A stretch of DNA of 64,000 nt from Harmothoe impar. Taxonomy: Eukaryota; Annelida; Polychaeta; Phyllodocida; Polynoidae. The position numbers and the translations under genes were made by a program. Below the pieces are notes generated by a model that was given only the letters and a program-made list of their open reading frames with translations, did no database searches and was not told where the DNA came from. Below are positions 21,601 through 32,149 of this stretch, piece by piece. Within the stretch, counting starts at the first letter, position 1. Every line of letters starts with the position of its first letter. The DNA is taken from positions 68,437,534-68,501,533 of the forward strand of contig OX381719.1 in assembly GCA_947462335.1 (NCBI GenBank), read 5' to 3'.

Positions 21601-23321
21601 AAAGGGTATCACACAGAACGGCTGAGGGTAAAAAGAAGAAATTGGTCCACAAATTGGAACCCTTGGCCGCTGAGGCAATCAAATTCCTGTCCTCACACAC
21701 ATCCTTGACCCCGTCCAGTCAGGATCTGATCCAAGAGCAGAAAAAGGACCTTTTCATAAGGGCCCTTTACAACTACCTCTATGATGAGAGCCTTCCCACT
21801 GACAATTCACTGGCGCGTCAGATCATGTTATATCATGACCAGTTTATAATCATACACGGTGTGGTATACAGGATGACACACTCGATATTGGGCAAGTCAG
21901 TGGACCCCACCCTCCAGGTGGTGATACCAACCCAGTGGGCAGAGAGCCTGGTTGAAGCCACACACTCGTCCCCTTTGGGTGGACATCTAGGCTCAACTAG
22001 GACCTACAATGCCATCAAGTCCAGGTACTATTGGAGAGGTATGTACAAAGATGTACACGACATTGTGGGTACATGTCACATCTGCTTGACCACCAAGAAA
22101 AAGCCAAAGAACTTGAAGACTCCCATGGTCCTAAGAGAGCCAGTGTTGACGGCATACACCCACTTGACCATGGACGCCATTGGGCCATTCACACCGGCCA
22201 ATGATGGTAGCAAGTACATACATGTGGTGGTGGACCATGCCACAAGACACATCACGGCATGGTCATCAGTAGAGAACACAACTGCATGTGTGGCCTTGGA
22301 TTTCTTCAATAACGTCATCTGTAAGCAGGGGGCACCCTCAGTCCTGAACACTGACAATGCCAGTCAGTACAAAAGCAGGGATTTTGAGGACATGTGCTCC
22401 AAGTTTGGTATCAAACATGTGACTGGTAGTGCCTTCCACAGCACCAGCCAGGGCCTAGGTGAGCGTCAGAATCAGTCGCTGGAATCCTCACTCAGAAGTT
22501 TCATAGCTGAGGTGTCCAGGTTCGTGAAGGACGCACAGGGCCATTGGTCCACCTTCCTCCAGGCGGTGGTGTTTAGTTTGAATAACACCACAGCCCCCAT
22601 CATGGGCTACTCTCCAAATCTGCTGTTGATGGGTAGACAGCCACACCTCCCCACCGAGGCAGCTTTGGCACTACTGAAGAACAACTGCAAAGACAACATA
22701 GAAAAATTAACTCAAAATATGTTAAATCTGAAAGATAGCATGATGTTGTCAGCAGCAGCCAACATGAAGGAGGCCCACAGAAAAATGAAGGCCAAACATG
22801 ATATGCACGCGGTGGAGAGTGGCTACAGGGAAGGGCAGTTGGTGTACCTGCACATACCATCCCTGTTAAGGAAGGGCACCAGCAAGAAACTACAACCCAC
22901 CTACAGCGGCCCATATCTCATAATCAAGGCCACAACACCAGTCACTATGAGGCTGAGAAGACTGTCCGATGCAAAGGTGTTCAAAAAGGCTGTACATGTG
23001 TCCAGATTGAGGAGACCTTTGTCCAAAGCCAGCGCCAGGGCCGTGCTGAGAAGATTGGAAAGGGGGCCCCCGGGTACATTATGCAACCCAGACGCATTAA
23101 GAGTGCATACCCCATTGACCCCCAATGAGAAGGCCAGCAGGATCATCCACAGGCCGGCCAAGACAAAGAACAAAACCAGAACTATGGTACCAGCACAGGT
23201 GAGAAAGCCGGCAGTACAAAGGAAGAGGAGACCCCAGGTCCCCACCAGACCTCCAAGGGCTACCGGGTCCAGATACAGCCTAAGACAGAAAATTGTCCTA
23301 CCCGCTAGATTCAGGGACTGA
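18636..23321 (+). CDS. pol: Pol polyprotein: protease, reverse transcriptase, RNase H, integrase
   Basis: The frame is open from the gag UAG; the first ATG is at 18723 and residues are numbered from it. Protease: active site DTGA at 102-105. Reverse transcriptase: GWRIVVDYRWVN, SKLDVYSAYHQI, LPMGLKTSGLAFQ and YVDD at 545-548. RNase H: TDASD from about 693. A linker of about 230 residues, Pro/Lys-rich, separates it from integrase. Integrase: zinc site H1081, H1088, C1118, C1121; catalytic D1151, D1211 and E1247 with the classical 35-residue D-to-E spacing; GPY/F-type module at about 1394-1430 (SGPYLIIKATTPVTMRLRRL). The domain order PR-RT-RH-IN with a GPY/F module is that of Ty3/gypsy. All key residues are present and the frame is unbroken, so the enzyme looks functional. 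It reverse transcribes and integrates the element's RNA. Confidence 0.93.
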   Translation, partial: RSGEGHITSSDQAPTTSTETHTLSSISTPVTTAHLSSMDVSRPDTILSMEVNTPAGTSTTSSTSSTPPEAASTSHMCEESSSDVGSATLTLGVKTQGKCRHTGKVLYVAANISKGSVSVELANVKSKALVDTGASLCFISRRLFDKITNTNICTHVKRSNMSVVLADGNAVQVDLSAFVSFTIQGVLFKERFHVLPRLSRPMVLGVNFLRKYRGKISFHDEEQTPPNSICALTDEYIPANSEHTFNAMVINHEELTGQVGITERLEPDQSYLIKHTIVSPKTNKNIVPITMANPTDTGFYLRGHWPIGRFVPLDMSQAIPLGLLGGGNGECSAISQEEDFIPINSGENPLDCLPKGDEPLKYKVCQDLSEDQKVQIRTIVESNRRAFVINENAIGLNTENEVTLELKPGAKPCNRPSYRMSPHKEVFQRELLEKQLEQGVLEVCSEPSEYNSPAFLVAKPQGDTSKASGWRIVVDYRWVNQNLKSFSYSFPRTDDLMDTIGRTGARYFSKLDVYSAYHQIKLAEESRHITTFSANGTRYRAKVLPMGLKTSGLAFQNVMEQLLLKCKYRNAVAYVDDVAIYSPTWERHLEDLDEVLKLFIKGNIKLKSEKCEFGTTKMDFLGFRVNQEGLSPSPDKIWPIKTFPEPKNVAELRSFNGMAQFYKRFIKGFAHVMKPLYDLLKAGKSFVWTAECQRSFDKLKDGICSEATLSFPDFTKPFIIFTDASDTSCGAVLTQLDSNGFYRPIEFAGKSHTSQETRYSVTDREMLGVIFGIRRFHHYIDGTHFTLYSDHTALVSLFNKKENITNGRLARWIDTVMAYDFEVKYLQGRANIVADMLSRRHYPPQPEDSAPIRSQGKLVLPPKKLQFSSILITKFFHAEEPIPVNPILLGAPRSILKGGKPWGSSNTKAKGVIARKGSVERQQLETSLGEPETLCVVTRSASQNVNTDVVVTHDTAGAPADPVPAPPADSAVRESRTRPRKGSAHKGPQRVSHRTAEGKKKKLVHKLEPLAAEAIKFLSSHTSLTPSSQDLIQEQKKDLFIRALYNYLYDESLPTDNSLARQIMLYHDQFIIIHGVVYRMTHSILGKSVDPTLQVVIPTQWAESLVEATHSSPLGGHLGSTRTYNAIKSRYYWRGMYKDVHDIVGTCHICLTTKKKPKNLKTPMVLREPVLTAYTHLTMDAIGPFTPANDGSKYIHVVVDHATRHITAWSSVENTTACVALDFFNNVICKQGAPSVLNTDNASQYKSRDFEDMCSKFGIKHVTGSAFHSTSQGLGERQNQSLESSLRSFIAEVSRFVKDAQGHWSTFLQAVVFSLNNTTAPIMGYSPNLLLMGRQPHLPTEAALALLKNNCKDNIEKLTQNMLNLKDSMMLSAAANMKEAHRKMKAKHDMHAVESGYREGQLVYLHIPSLLRKGTSKKLQPTYSGPYLIIKATTPVTMRLRRLSDAKVFKKAVHVSRLRRPLSKASARAVLRRLERGPPGTLCNPDALRVHTPLTPNEKASRIIHRPAKTKNKTRTMVPAQVRKPAVQRKRRPQVPTRPPRATGSRYSLRQKIVLPARFRD

Positions 23322-26144
23322 CAACCCCCCCCCCCCCCGAGGTCTTGTTTGTAAAAATGTATAAACATGTATTAGCAGGGCCTCTTTATATCCGTATATG
23401 TTAACCCATATTTAAATATTGTGTATTTTCTTTGGATTTTCTTATTTTTTATCACGATAATATTTCTGTGTGTTTATCCACACGTTTTTTTTTTTTTACC
23501 GGCCCACAGTTTCTTCCTATGGCCTTTGCAGTAAGGCCGGCATGACATCAGACTAGGCAGTCTAAGCATGCGTAAATGGGCGGAGACAGCCACACTATCT
23601 GCATGCGTGTGATATATGTGTGCGCGTTCCGGATCCCCAACATCAGCATTTAGCTTTTAAAAATATAAATACACCTCGGCAACACCCATGGGAACCTTTT
23701 AGCGCCACATTAGTGAGACTCTGTCCCACTGCAATGGACGACAAACCTGATAAGAGCGCCAATCGGTGACAGCACGAGACGCCAGTGATTCACCCATACT
23801 AGGCAACACCCACCCCACCAACCATTCCCCCCCCCCCCCTACTAACCCCGCCATCTTTTTCAATCCATTTTTCCCACAAAAAGCCTGTCTGAGAGTGTTG
23901 GGTGTGTAATTGTACGCCACATACTTTGACACAAATACTTCCCGGGCGACTCAGAGATATGGCGGCACCAAGCCGTCATTTAGACCGTCAATTCCCCAAG
24001 TCCAGTGACATAGGATCACGTGACCTGACCTTAACCCAGAATGGGAGGGTCAACTGGACGATTAAAGTCTGTGACACGCACGGGCTGAGCGTTCTCCCAT
24101 AGCAGCGGTGAGGACAGCCAGGGGAGATAAAAATGTCAATAAAACACTCAAGGCCCAACCACGGGACTATAAACACAAAACCCCCCCTCCTCACCCCCCC
24201 CCCCCAAACTCACATACACTGGCTGTTGCCCCCTCCCACCTCCTAACAAGGGTTACAGCCAATCGCCACCCCGTCGGTGGGGTAGCCTTGACGCTATATT
24301 TGGGAAAGCTAAACTTGCCTCACAACCCCCCCCCCCCCCCCCCGCAGACCAGAAGTTTCAGAGGCAGGTTTCTGAAAAAAAAATACCCCTGGATGTCCGT
24401 TCTTAGCATTATTTTTAACACTATTTTCACTCTTGAAACATCCCTGAGCCATTCACAAACCCACCACAATATTTTTTTTTTTTTTTTGTTGGGAAAATAA
24501 TCGTTATAAAAATATTCATTTGAATCAGACACCAGGGTTAGGATTATTTAACCAATCGCTCTCGGCACAGACTACCAGGATTTCAGTAATGTGCCTAGAG
24601 GCCGCCAGGCAAACCCCTAACACCAGTTATGATACACCGGTTGCCTAGCAACCACCTGCACTATAGCTTAAAAAATTTTTTTATTAGCAGGGTTTTTCTA
24701 TTCTTGTACCCCTATGAGATGGGAGGGTTATCAAGATGCCTCAGGGCACCAGAATACAGGGTCTGACTTACTGTTTATTTTTGAATATTTAAAATATATA
24801 TTTTTTATTTTTATATATATTTATTTATTTATTTATTTTAGAATGTTTTTTTTATCTTCTTGGCGTCAAAACTAAATGTACACGGGGATTATATACTCAC
24901 CCCTTCTGGTGTGGTGCAAATCCAGTGCCTGGTGTGGAGCTGAAGCGGTAGAGACCAACCACATATCGGTCGGCTATAGAGATCTCTGGCTTGTTCTGGT
25001 GCGTGTATACACGGAATGCAGCTTTGCATTGGGGAGACCGCAGCAGCGTGCCCTATCTTTTTTCCTCTGCATACACCGGTGTGAAGGCCTCTGTTTGGGA
25101 ATTAAGAGGACCAGGTGGCTTGAGAAGAGACATCACAATATTTTTCCCTTTGTTATAACACATCTCGGAATTTATTTATTAAAAGTTTCTTTTGGAAGAC
25201 CAGTACAAGTCTACTCAAACTTTCGATCTTTGGTAACCAACTTCAGCCCCAGTACTAGGGCACCTTGTATAGGGTAAGTGAGGCCTCACATACCCTATTG
25301 AATATTCATAGACGAGCTGCTCACACAGCCAAATTTAGGGATAGCCACTCCCCTCTGGGGTAAAGTTTGACAGGGATGAATTAGCCAGCTTCCCGACGAT
25401 CCAAACTTAAGTGGAATCCCCAACACCTCAAATTAGTTGCACAAAATTATCCAAAGCACCTACATCCCCAGCACTTTTGGAAACTTTTCACAACACCTAA
25501 ACACTCTTTTTCACACAAGCTGATCACCGGGTTTCTCAAGTAGCAGGAGGATGGGCCTCAGGCTGAGGTAGGTGTACAGCGGACGCTTGTACCTTTTGGC
25601 ATTGATTCTGCATTCACTATTTTCTAAAACTGAATTTATGTCCCAGACAAACAAATCTACGTTGGCGTGGTCAAAAGTGCTCGTAATAAGCTCCGCGGAT
25701 ATTTAACCCCCTCTGCACCAGATGAATATTTTTGAGACACCACACTAGGGCCAGAACCACCCCCGGGTACTCAGACACTGTAGCATTGCACATGAACTAT
25801 CAGCCCGGGAAATTCATAAGTCCCGGCCAATTTTTTTTCTTTTTTTTTAAAATTCACAATAACTAATTTATTTTTTTTATTTTATATATTAGAGTCTAGC
25901 TCTCAAGAACAAATTGATATTATCAATTTTCCTTCGGAAATTTGGTTTGAACGGACACCTTTGGACACTAGCATATTAACCCCCCCCCCCCCCCAAATAC
26001 CACCCACCCTTATTCAAATATAGGCTATAAGATGCGCAGATTCTGCTGATGGTGCCCCGCCCATAGGAAATTAGTTATTATTATTATTATTTCTACTTTT
26101 GATAGTCTTGTACTTATCATTTGATTTTTTTTTTAAAACCACAG
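23322..26144 (+). other. Non-coding region between pol and the next exon, with oligo(C) tracts
   Basis: 2.8 kb without a convincing frame. C runs lie at 23325-23338, 23827-23839, 24194-24205, 24326-24343 and 25980-25994. AT-rich patches lie around 24660-24850 and 25830-25890. It ends in a pyrimidine tract and AAAACCACAG, a good 3' splice site. Confidence 0.6.
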
Positions 26145-26722
26145 CCCTTTCGACCAGAGTTACATCCTGCCACAGGGCAGAGAGGAGGAGCCATGGACAC
26201 TGGACTTGCTCCTCTCGACCCACGGAATCAGGTCCCCCAACCTCTCGGTGCAATCTGTGAGGAGGCTTGTATTGCAGGAGGAGGGCCTGATCCATTCATT
26301 TGGACAGGAGGAGGAAGGGAAATTCATGCATGATCACACAGTACATGCACAACTATGTCTGGCAAACCCTTTCGTTGATGTGGCTGTCCGGTCAATCATT
26401 TACGATTTTTGCAACGACTCACCGAGTCTGCCTGATTGGGGGCAGTTCGCGGAGCCGGTGCAGGGATACCTGGCCTACCTGGCGGCAAGAACCTTCATCC
26501 GTGTGGTGGAGGGTTTTGAAATGTTGCCAGGTGAGGCTGGGATGAATGACCGGCAGGCTGTGTTAATCCAGGAAGTGAGGACCACACTGAGGTTAACAAA
26601 AGAGGTACTCCTGGTGTACCATGTAGCGGCCCTGAGGAGCTTCACCTTCAGGCCGGTGGCCAACACCAGGAATGGGTTCCCAGATTTCCCGGAAGTGCCG
26701 CCAAATTTGTAGCACGCTCGGG
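26145..26722 (+). CDS. Candidate spliced accessory exon of the retrovirus-like element
   Basis: The exon is bounded by a strong 3' splice site (T-rich tract then ACCACAG, AG at 26143-26144) and a consensus 5' splice site (GG|GTAAGT, intron from 26723). One frame is open from 26137 to TAG at 26710-26712, just before the donor: about 190 codons without a good early ATG, which fits translation from an upstream leader exon. The sequence is globular, with helical segments such as FAEPVQGYLAYLAARTFIRV and EVRTTLRLTKEVLLVY. No family recognised. A different frame has an ATG at 26193 but runs only about 46 codons. Position between pol and env recalls vif/vpr-type accessory genes of complex retroviruses; this is an analogy only. 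Confidence 0.5.
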
Positions 26723-27740
26723 GTAAGTGCTCGCCTCTACTGTTGGATTTCTTTTTTTATTTATCTCTTTTTGCTGTAAATTTGCTCGCTTACTTATTAT
26801 CGCACATAAAAACCACAGGTTGGAATGGTGAGAATTCTCACCCATAGGCAAACCCCACATCACTACAATACTACCCCCCCCCCCCCCCCCCCCCCTTGGC
26901 TACCAATTCATCCATCTTGTGCGTTGGCCGGGGGTCAAACAATCACCTCCAGATGAGGCACAAGGAATCCATTCACACGACAAACCCCGCACACGCGTGA
27001 CATATACCCCCCCCCCCCCCCCCCCGAGTCACGTGTCCATTAAATAGCCTGACGGGTTCCTGCCCATACCAGTCAAGTCGAGACACTCGTCAGTAAACAT
27101 CAACACCCCCCCCCCCCCCCCCTACAGGACAGGAACCAATATGGCGCCGACAGAACCAGGTCACTCTGACACAGTTACTCCAGGGTGATCTAGCAGGGCA
27201 GGAAACACCCGGCCCCGCCACCCCTGTCAGCCGGTCCATAAAACCGTCGGGATCTGGGCCGACGTGACCTACCTAGAGGACAGGGGACATTAAAAACCCC
27301 GGTCCTCCTTTATTTCCGGGAACAGACATGTCAGGGCGACCATTTAACATTACAGAATTGGGACACCCTGACCCACAAGGCCGACAGGTCGGCCCTCTCG
27401 TCCAATCACAGCACCCTGGGGGACATAACTCTAAAAAAAACCCCCCCCCCCCCCCTCACACCTACCTTGTCTTCCCCCGTCACACAACACAACCCCCACC
27501 CATCCCACCTTTCAGGGACAACAGAGTGACACGTGGGACGGATCTAAAAATAGTATTTCGGGTTTCCCAAGTTCACCCCACGCCAGCACCCCCCCCCCCC
27601 CCCCCACCCCTGCCCACCCCGCCACTTAGGCATTTATAAGGGTGCTGAGCTGCTCCTCCGCCACACCACTTGCTCACCAACCCAGGAGGAGGACCCCCAC
27701 AGCAACTGACACCACACACACCCAGCCCTACACAGCAGCA
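26723..27740 (+). other. Non-coding stretch, probable intron, with dense oligo(C) tracts
   Basis: C runs lie at 26874-26895, 27007-27025, 27106-27122, 27441-27455 and 27589-27605, that is five in 750 bp. No supported coding frame. Confidence 0.6.
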
Positions 27741-27947
27741 ATGGCGGAATCCACCGTCACCCAGATCCGCAGGTTGGTCATGCGTCTACTCCAGCTTCTG
27801 GAGACTAACACTTTTAAAGTTGACAGACCTTCCACTATAGAAACCTTTTGGATCTATCAGTACATAGTCGCAAACTTAGAAACCTACCTATACATGCTGT
27901 TGTTTCTTTTACACCATCTAGATTGCTGTTCGTCCTCGGGTTCCTAG
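27741..27947 (+). CDS. Small ORF overlapping the env start
   Basis: ATG to TAG, 68 codons, in a different frame from env and overlapping its first 100 bases. The start region is Arg/Leu-rich and the end hydrophobic (YLYMLLFLLHHL). It could be an upstream regulatory ORF or a leader exon for env: a weak GT site follows at about 27772, and a 3' splice site (CACCATCTAG, AG at 27920-27921) lies in its path. Not certain to be expressed. Confidence 0.25.
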   Translation: MAESTVTQIRRLVMRLLQLLETNTFKVDRPSTIETFWIYQYIVANLETYLYMLLFLLHHLDCCSSSGS

Positions 27948-30742
27948 CTCAGGCTGTCAGGTGCGACCACCCTACCCCCTCCACCCACACACCCATAGTT
28001 AGGCCCAACTATGGGGTCCTTTTCTCGGCAGACCCCACCCCCTTAGTGAATGGTCATATGACCTACCCACTCCGTTTCAGACTAAACATATCATTGGATT
28101 TGAACATGAGTATGCCTGACTCTGTCTCAGATTTAATATTAGATTCTAGCAACACTTTCCAGCGCCAAACTGCCCGCATACTAGACGACATGATGTTACA
28201 GGAGTATAACAGGGCGACAGGTCTGATAAATTCCATTGCCAGTCATGTTAGAACCCCTAAACCCAGGGATAAAAGAGCCATACAGGTAGGAGGTGACATT
28301 CTCAGAGCAGTGTTTGGAGTAGCCACTCAACCAGAAATTGACACCTTGGTGGAGGAGATGTCAATAATAGACGTATACTTAGCCAGGGAACTACACATTA
28401 CTAAAGAAACCACTTACCTTTTGACAAACATGTCTGACTTCAATTATAATTCAATTTCGGCCTACGCTTTGTACCACAACGACACTGACCTCCTGCTGGA
28501 GGAAATAGGTAACAAAGTCACCTACTTAGACGTCAACGTCTCGACCATCCTCAGCAATCTACAAACAAAATCACGCAGAAATTTTTATAATAACTACCTA
28601 TTAAGCGCAGCTCAGGCACAATTACAATCTCTGTATGAATTCATCAGGGACATTACCGCCCTGGAGGAGGCACTCAACATGCTAAGTACAGGTCGGCTTC
28701 CCACCTCCCTGATACCGACTGCCTCCCTAATGGCAGCCCTCCAAACCCTGGCGGGGACCCTGCACTCAATTGACCCTGAGTTAAAGATAGTGCAGCTTCC
28801 CATAGAGCACTACTACAATAGCCAAATACATTCACATTGGTTGGAAGAGTCATTTCTATTCATAGCAATCCCCACTCCTATTAGCAGATCTGACAGTGTG
28901 TACACTGTTTACAGGGCGACTGAGCTGTCTGTACCAATAGATACTACTGACACACATTCCATAGGAACCACCACCATCACCAACCTGCCAACTTATTTGG
29001 CAGTTTCCGAAACAGAAACCAAGTACATAGAGCTAGACAGTTTTCAATACACCGCTTGTAGACAGGGAGTGGTTAGGGAATGCACGCTCCCACTACCTAC
29101 ACTGGACCCCAAACACCCCACCTGCCTGCTGTCCCTGTTCCTTGATATAGCAGAGGCGGCACACAGAACATGCACCCATAGAATAGAGTTATTAGCCCCA
29201 CTCCCCCACAGAGCCTACCCACTTACATTGGACACCTACCTCCTCTCCACCAGTGTGTCACCGTCAGTATTATCGTGTCCACACGCCCTAGATCTGGAGC
29301 TGGCCACCATGGCTTGGTCGGTCGTAGTGGTACCCTGCAAATGTTCCATCTCTAATTCACACATATTAATGACAAATACAAACCTGTCTTGCGTGGCCCC
29401 CGAGGAAGTCCCCGACATCATGCACTGCGCGGTAAATCTCCCAATTTGGCGTCATTTTGGTAATCCGCCGCTGAATGTTTCGGGAATAACAACATGGACG
29501 CGACCCATGACTCACCCTCTGCCCGATCTCGCCCGCGCCCGCCTGCGCCATTTGCAACGGGACCTGTCATTGGTTAATACGGCCAGAGACCTCGCAGAGG
29601 TAGCCAATCAGATCGCGGGTAGCAATCCACCCGACGCATCACTTAGCAACCGCCTAGATAGCCTTGACTACCACACAAGCCATCCCATTTTCGAAACACT
29701 ATGCTTAGTACTGACTTGCCTCGCTTTGGTTGTGGCGGGACACGCCCATTGGCGCGTCTCGGTTCTGGCGGGAATTTCAGTTTCGACCACGCGCACAACA
29801 GCCATGGCGACCTTCGAGGACTGGCGCGACCAAATCCGCTCGACGAACCAAGAATGGTGGGATGACCGTATAAAACAGGCCCAGGAACGGTTGGCGGCTA
29901 AGATGAAAAACGAAGTGACCCAGACGGGCATCAGCATTTTACATATCATTGCCGGAGTAGCGGCCCTGTTCTTGCTGTGTGGTTTCTTTTGGAAGCTTTA
30001 CAAGTGTTGTAGGCGCTGCCTACCTGGGACCACCTCCACCCCCTACCGCAACCCCTATTTCGCGGTGAAGATTTGCTCGATGTGGAAGACAGTGGTCTTA
30101 AAAGCTCTTCCCATCCACCATGACAAAAACAGAATCAGGATTCTGGGAGTGGCCCCGGATTATTCCTCCGCCCGCCTCACCAGACCCTGTGGAGGCGCCC
30201 TCCACATCGACTGGACCGACCCCATGAGATTATCCCTGGACGGTGTCAACAAGGAGGTGTGGCTGCCTGCTGTGGTTCCTGTGCCTTGTCACCTGCTGCC
30301 CTTCGTATATAGGGCCCTCAGGCACCCACAAGCAGCCCTCAGGGTAGTTTTCGTATCAGATGGCCGCCATCTCGAGGTCCCCAGGGGACCCATAGACTCA
30401 CCTGCCCAACCACCAGCCCCCTCCACCACCCCCCACCTAGAAGCCGACGGGACAGTAATATCCCCAAGGGACACACAGCCGAGCAGAACAACACCATGGC
30501 CGGAGGGCGCCGAGCTAAGCAGTCTACCAAGCGACCCAAAGAAGCACAAAAAGCAGGTGACTATTAGCAATCCGGAGGTCACAAGAGGTGGTGCCTGCAG
30601 GTACCCACAGGAGAAGGGGCCCGCCTCTGACTCCACTGACCAAGGCTCAAGGGCCGCCCTGGAGGAGACAGCAGTAGCTGCTCCCAGACCCAACGTCCCT
30701 ACCAGTGGAGAAGACCCCATCCTTATATCCACCAGAGTATAG
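27848..30742 (+). CDS. env: Envelope-like fusion glycoprotein, F-protein type
   Basis: 964 codons from the first in-frame ATG. A 3' splice site at 27920-27921 means the mature message may start just before the signal segment LLFVLGFLAQAVRC (about residues 26-39). A furin-type site KPRDKR at 138-143 is followed by a glycine/hydrophobic stretch (AIQVGGDILRAVFGVATQ) resembling the fusion-peptide region of baculovirus F and gypsy/errantivirus Env proteins. As in those, the part before the cleavage site is short. Several N-x-S/T sites are visible. Hydrophobic segments lie at about 618-634 and 694-718 (ISILHIIAGVAALFLLCGFF), the second followed by a CC-RR-C motif. A tail of about 245 residues follows, Pro-rich at the end, much longer than in usual Env proteins. 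It would mediate membrane fusion at the surface of enveloped particles. Frame intact. Family placement rests on the pattern and position. Confidence 0.8.
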   Translation: MDLSVHSRKLRNLPIHAVVSFTPSRLLFVLGFLAQAVRCDHPTPSTHTPIVRPNYGVLFSADPTPLVNGHMTYPLRFRLNISLDLNMSMPDSVSDLILDSSNTFQRQTARILDDMMLQEYNRATGLINSIASHVRTPKPRDKRAIQVGGDILRAVFGVATQPEIDTLVEEMSIIDVYLARELHITKETTYLLTNMSDFNYNSISAYALYHNDTDLLLEEIGNKVTYLDVNVSTILSNLQTKSRRNFYNNYLLSAAQAQLQSLYEFIRDITALEEALNMLSTGRLPTSLIPTASLMAALQTLAGTLHSIDPELKIVQLPIEHYYNSQIHSHWLEESFLFIAIPTPISRSDSVYTVYRATELSVPIDTTDTHSIGTTTITNLPTYLAVSETETKYIELDSFQYTACRQGVVRECTLPLPTLDPKHPTCLLSLFLDIAEAAHRTCTHRIELLAPLPHRAYPLTLDTYLLSTSVSPSVLSCPHALDLELATMAWSVVVVPCKCSISNSHILMTNTNLSCVAPEEVPDIMHCAVNLPIWRHFGNPPLNVSGITTWTRPMTHPLPDLARARLRHLQRDLSLVNTARDLAEVANQIAGSNPPDASLSNRLDSLDYHTSHPIFETLCLVLTCLALVVAGHAHWRVSVLAGISVSTTRTTAMATFEDWRDQIRSTNQEWWDDRIKQAQERLAAKMKNEVTQTGISILHIIAGVAALFLLCGFFWKLYKCCRRCLPGTTSTPYRNPYFAVKICSMWKTVVLKALPIHHDKNRIRILGVAPDYSSARLTRPCGGALHIDWTDPMRLSLDGVNKEVWLPAVVPVPCHLLPFVYRALRHPQAALRVVFVSDGRHLEVPRGPIDSPAQPPAPSTTPHLEADGTVISPRDTQPSRTTPWPEGAELSSLPSDPKKHKKQVTISNPEVTRGGACRYPQEKGPASDSTDQGSRAALEETAVAAPRPNVPTSGEDPILISTRV

Positions 30743-31006
30743 TTTGGTAGGTCATTATGACGAGTACTATATGTTTTACGTTTCAAAATTCTGTTCATTA
30801 GTGATAAGTCATTTGTTTTGGGATACCGGCTGGTGAGTCATAACTCTTAAGTTTAAGTTATTAAAGCCAAAATAGCCTCATCACTATCATTTTCGTTGAG
30901 ACAGGCTAGGGAGGCATATTAGGGACACATAGATCACCTTTCTATTAGCCTGCCTCAAACTAAAAACACCATACCCCCCCCCCCCCCGACTACAACCCAG
31001 CCATGG

Positions 31007-31306
31007 GCTGTGTGGGGATGGCCAAACATTACTTTTACCAACAAAATTTCTTTTACCCCACAATATATCGGTGTGGGGATAACACAAACATACGACAAAA
31101 ACCTATAACCTGAACTCCATCCCATACCCCCCCCCCCCCCCCCCCCCAAAAAAAATAAAGCCTTCACCTTTTCCCCCACGAATCATGGAGCTGTGTGGGG
31201 ATGAAGGACAAATCACACCTTTTCGACAAATCAGCTAAAAATCTGAAATTTTTTTTTTGAAACTAAAGGTTAGATATCCCCACAATTCTAAAGCTGTGTG
31301 GGGATG
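31007..31306 (+). repeat. Four copies of a GTGTGGGGAT(G) motif matching the 3' polypurine tract
   Basis: GCTGTGTGGGGATG occurs at 31007-31020, 31190-31203 and 31293-31306, with GTGTGGGGAT at 31071-31080. The same GTGTGTGGGGATG is directly next to the 3' LTR (37420-37432). Inverted partners (ACCCCACA, TCCCCACA) lie nearby. They could act as extra plus-strand primers or be a structured RNA repeat. Confidence 0.7.
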
Positions 31307-32149
31307 GAGTCCTGAAAGTCTGGTGGGTCCACAAAGACCTATACACACCACCAATGCCATGGGATTATTAGGGTCGCACCTTGTGAATGTAATGCATAGA
31401 CAACAATGACAACAGTTCATGTTATCAGGGCTTGGTCATATCCCTGTGATATATTCATTTATTTCAAGTAAATCATTTTAGCATTAATATATGTAATTCC
31501 ACCTAGGGAATGATCACAGTTTTTCGTTTTATCAAGCAGTGGGCTAAAAGAGCCAATCAAAAAGACGCTATTTTACATGGTCGCGCAATTATTACGCCTC
31601 AAATGACACTAAGAGGCTTCCGATTTAAAATCACAGTATGCTTTAACCAATATATCACCGTATCACACCCCCCCCCCCTCCAATTTCCATGCAAGTACCC
31701 AGCCCTGAAAATCCCCTAAAACAACACCAACAAACAACAATACAAACCCCCCCCCCCCCGCCAAAAATCATCACAGGTTTGAATATACATATACCCTACA
31801 AGTGTTTAGCGCCTACACTCGGCGAGAGGTTGGCACTGGATCCATATAAAAGTGACCTGCGCCACTCCGCGCTAACTATGATACATTAATTACTAGCGCC
31901 AATTAAGAAATTAAAAACAGGCCCGCGGCCTCGTATTCAGTAATAGCACAGCCAACATCACATGGATGTTGCAACATAAAGCAATTAGACATACATATTA
32001 ATATTTTATACACCAGCTCTATTGTGTCTGGGTAGGGCTTACATAGGCCTGCGCCATATCTATTAGTAAAAGTGTGGACGTCCAGGCTATTTCCAATCAC
32101 GGGGGTACATTAAGGTGTCAATCACACTAAATGTTAAGCATAATCAAAG

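Noticed and set aside
24876..25277. 133-codon plus-strand frame between pol and the accessory exon
   Set aside because: No splice-site, motif or context support, and the sequence is low in domain-like features.
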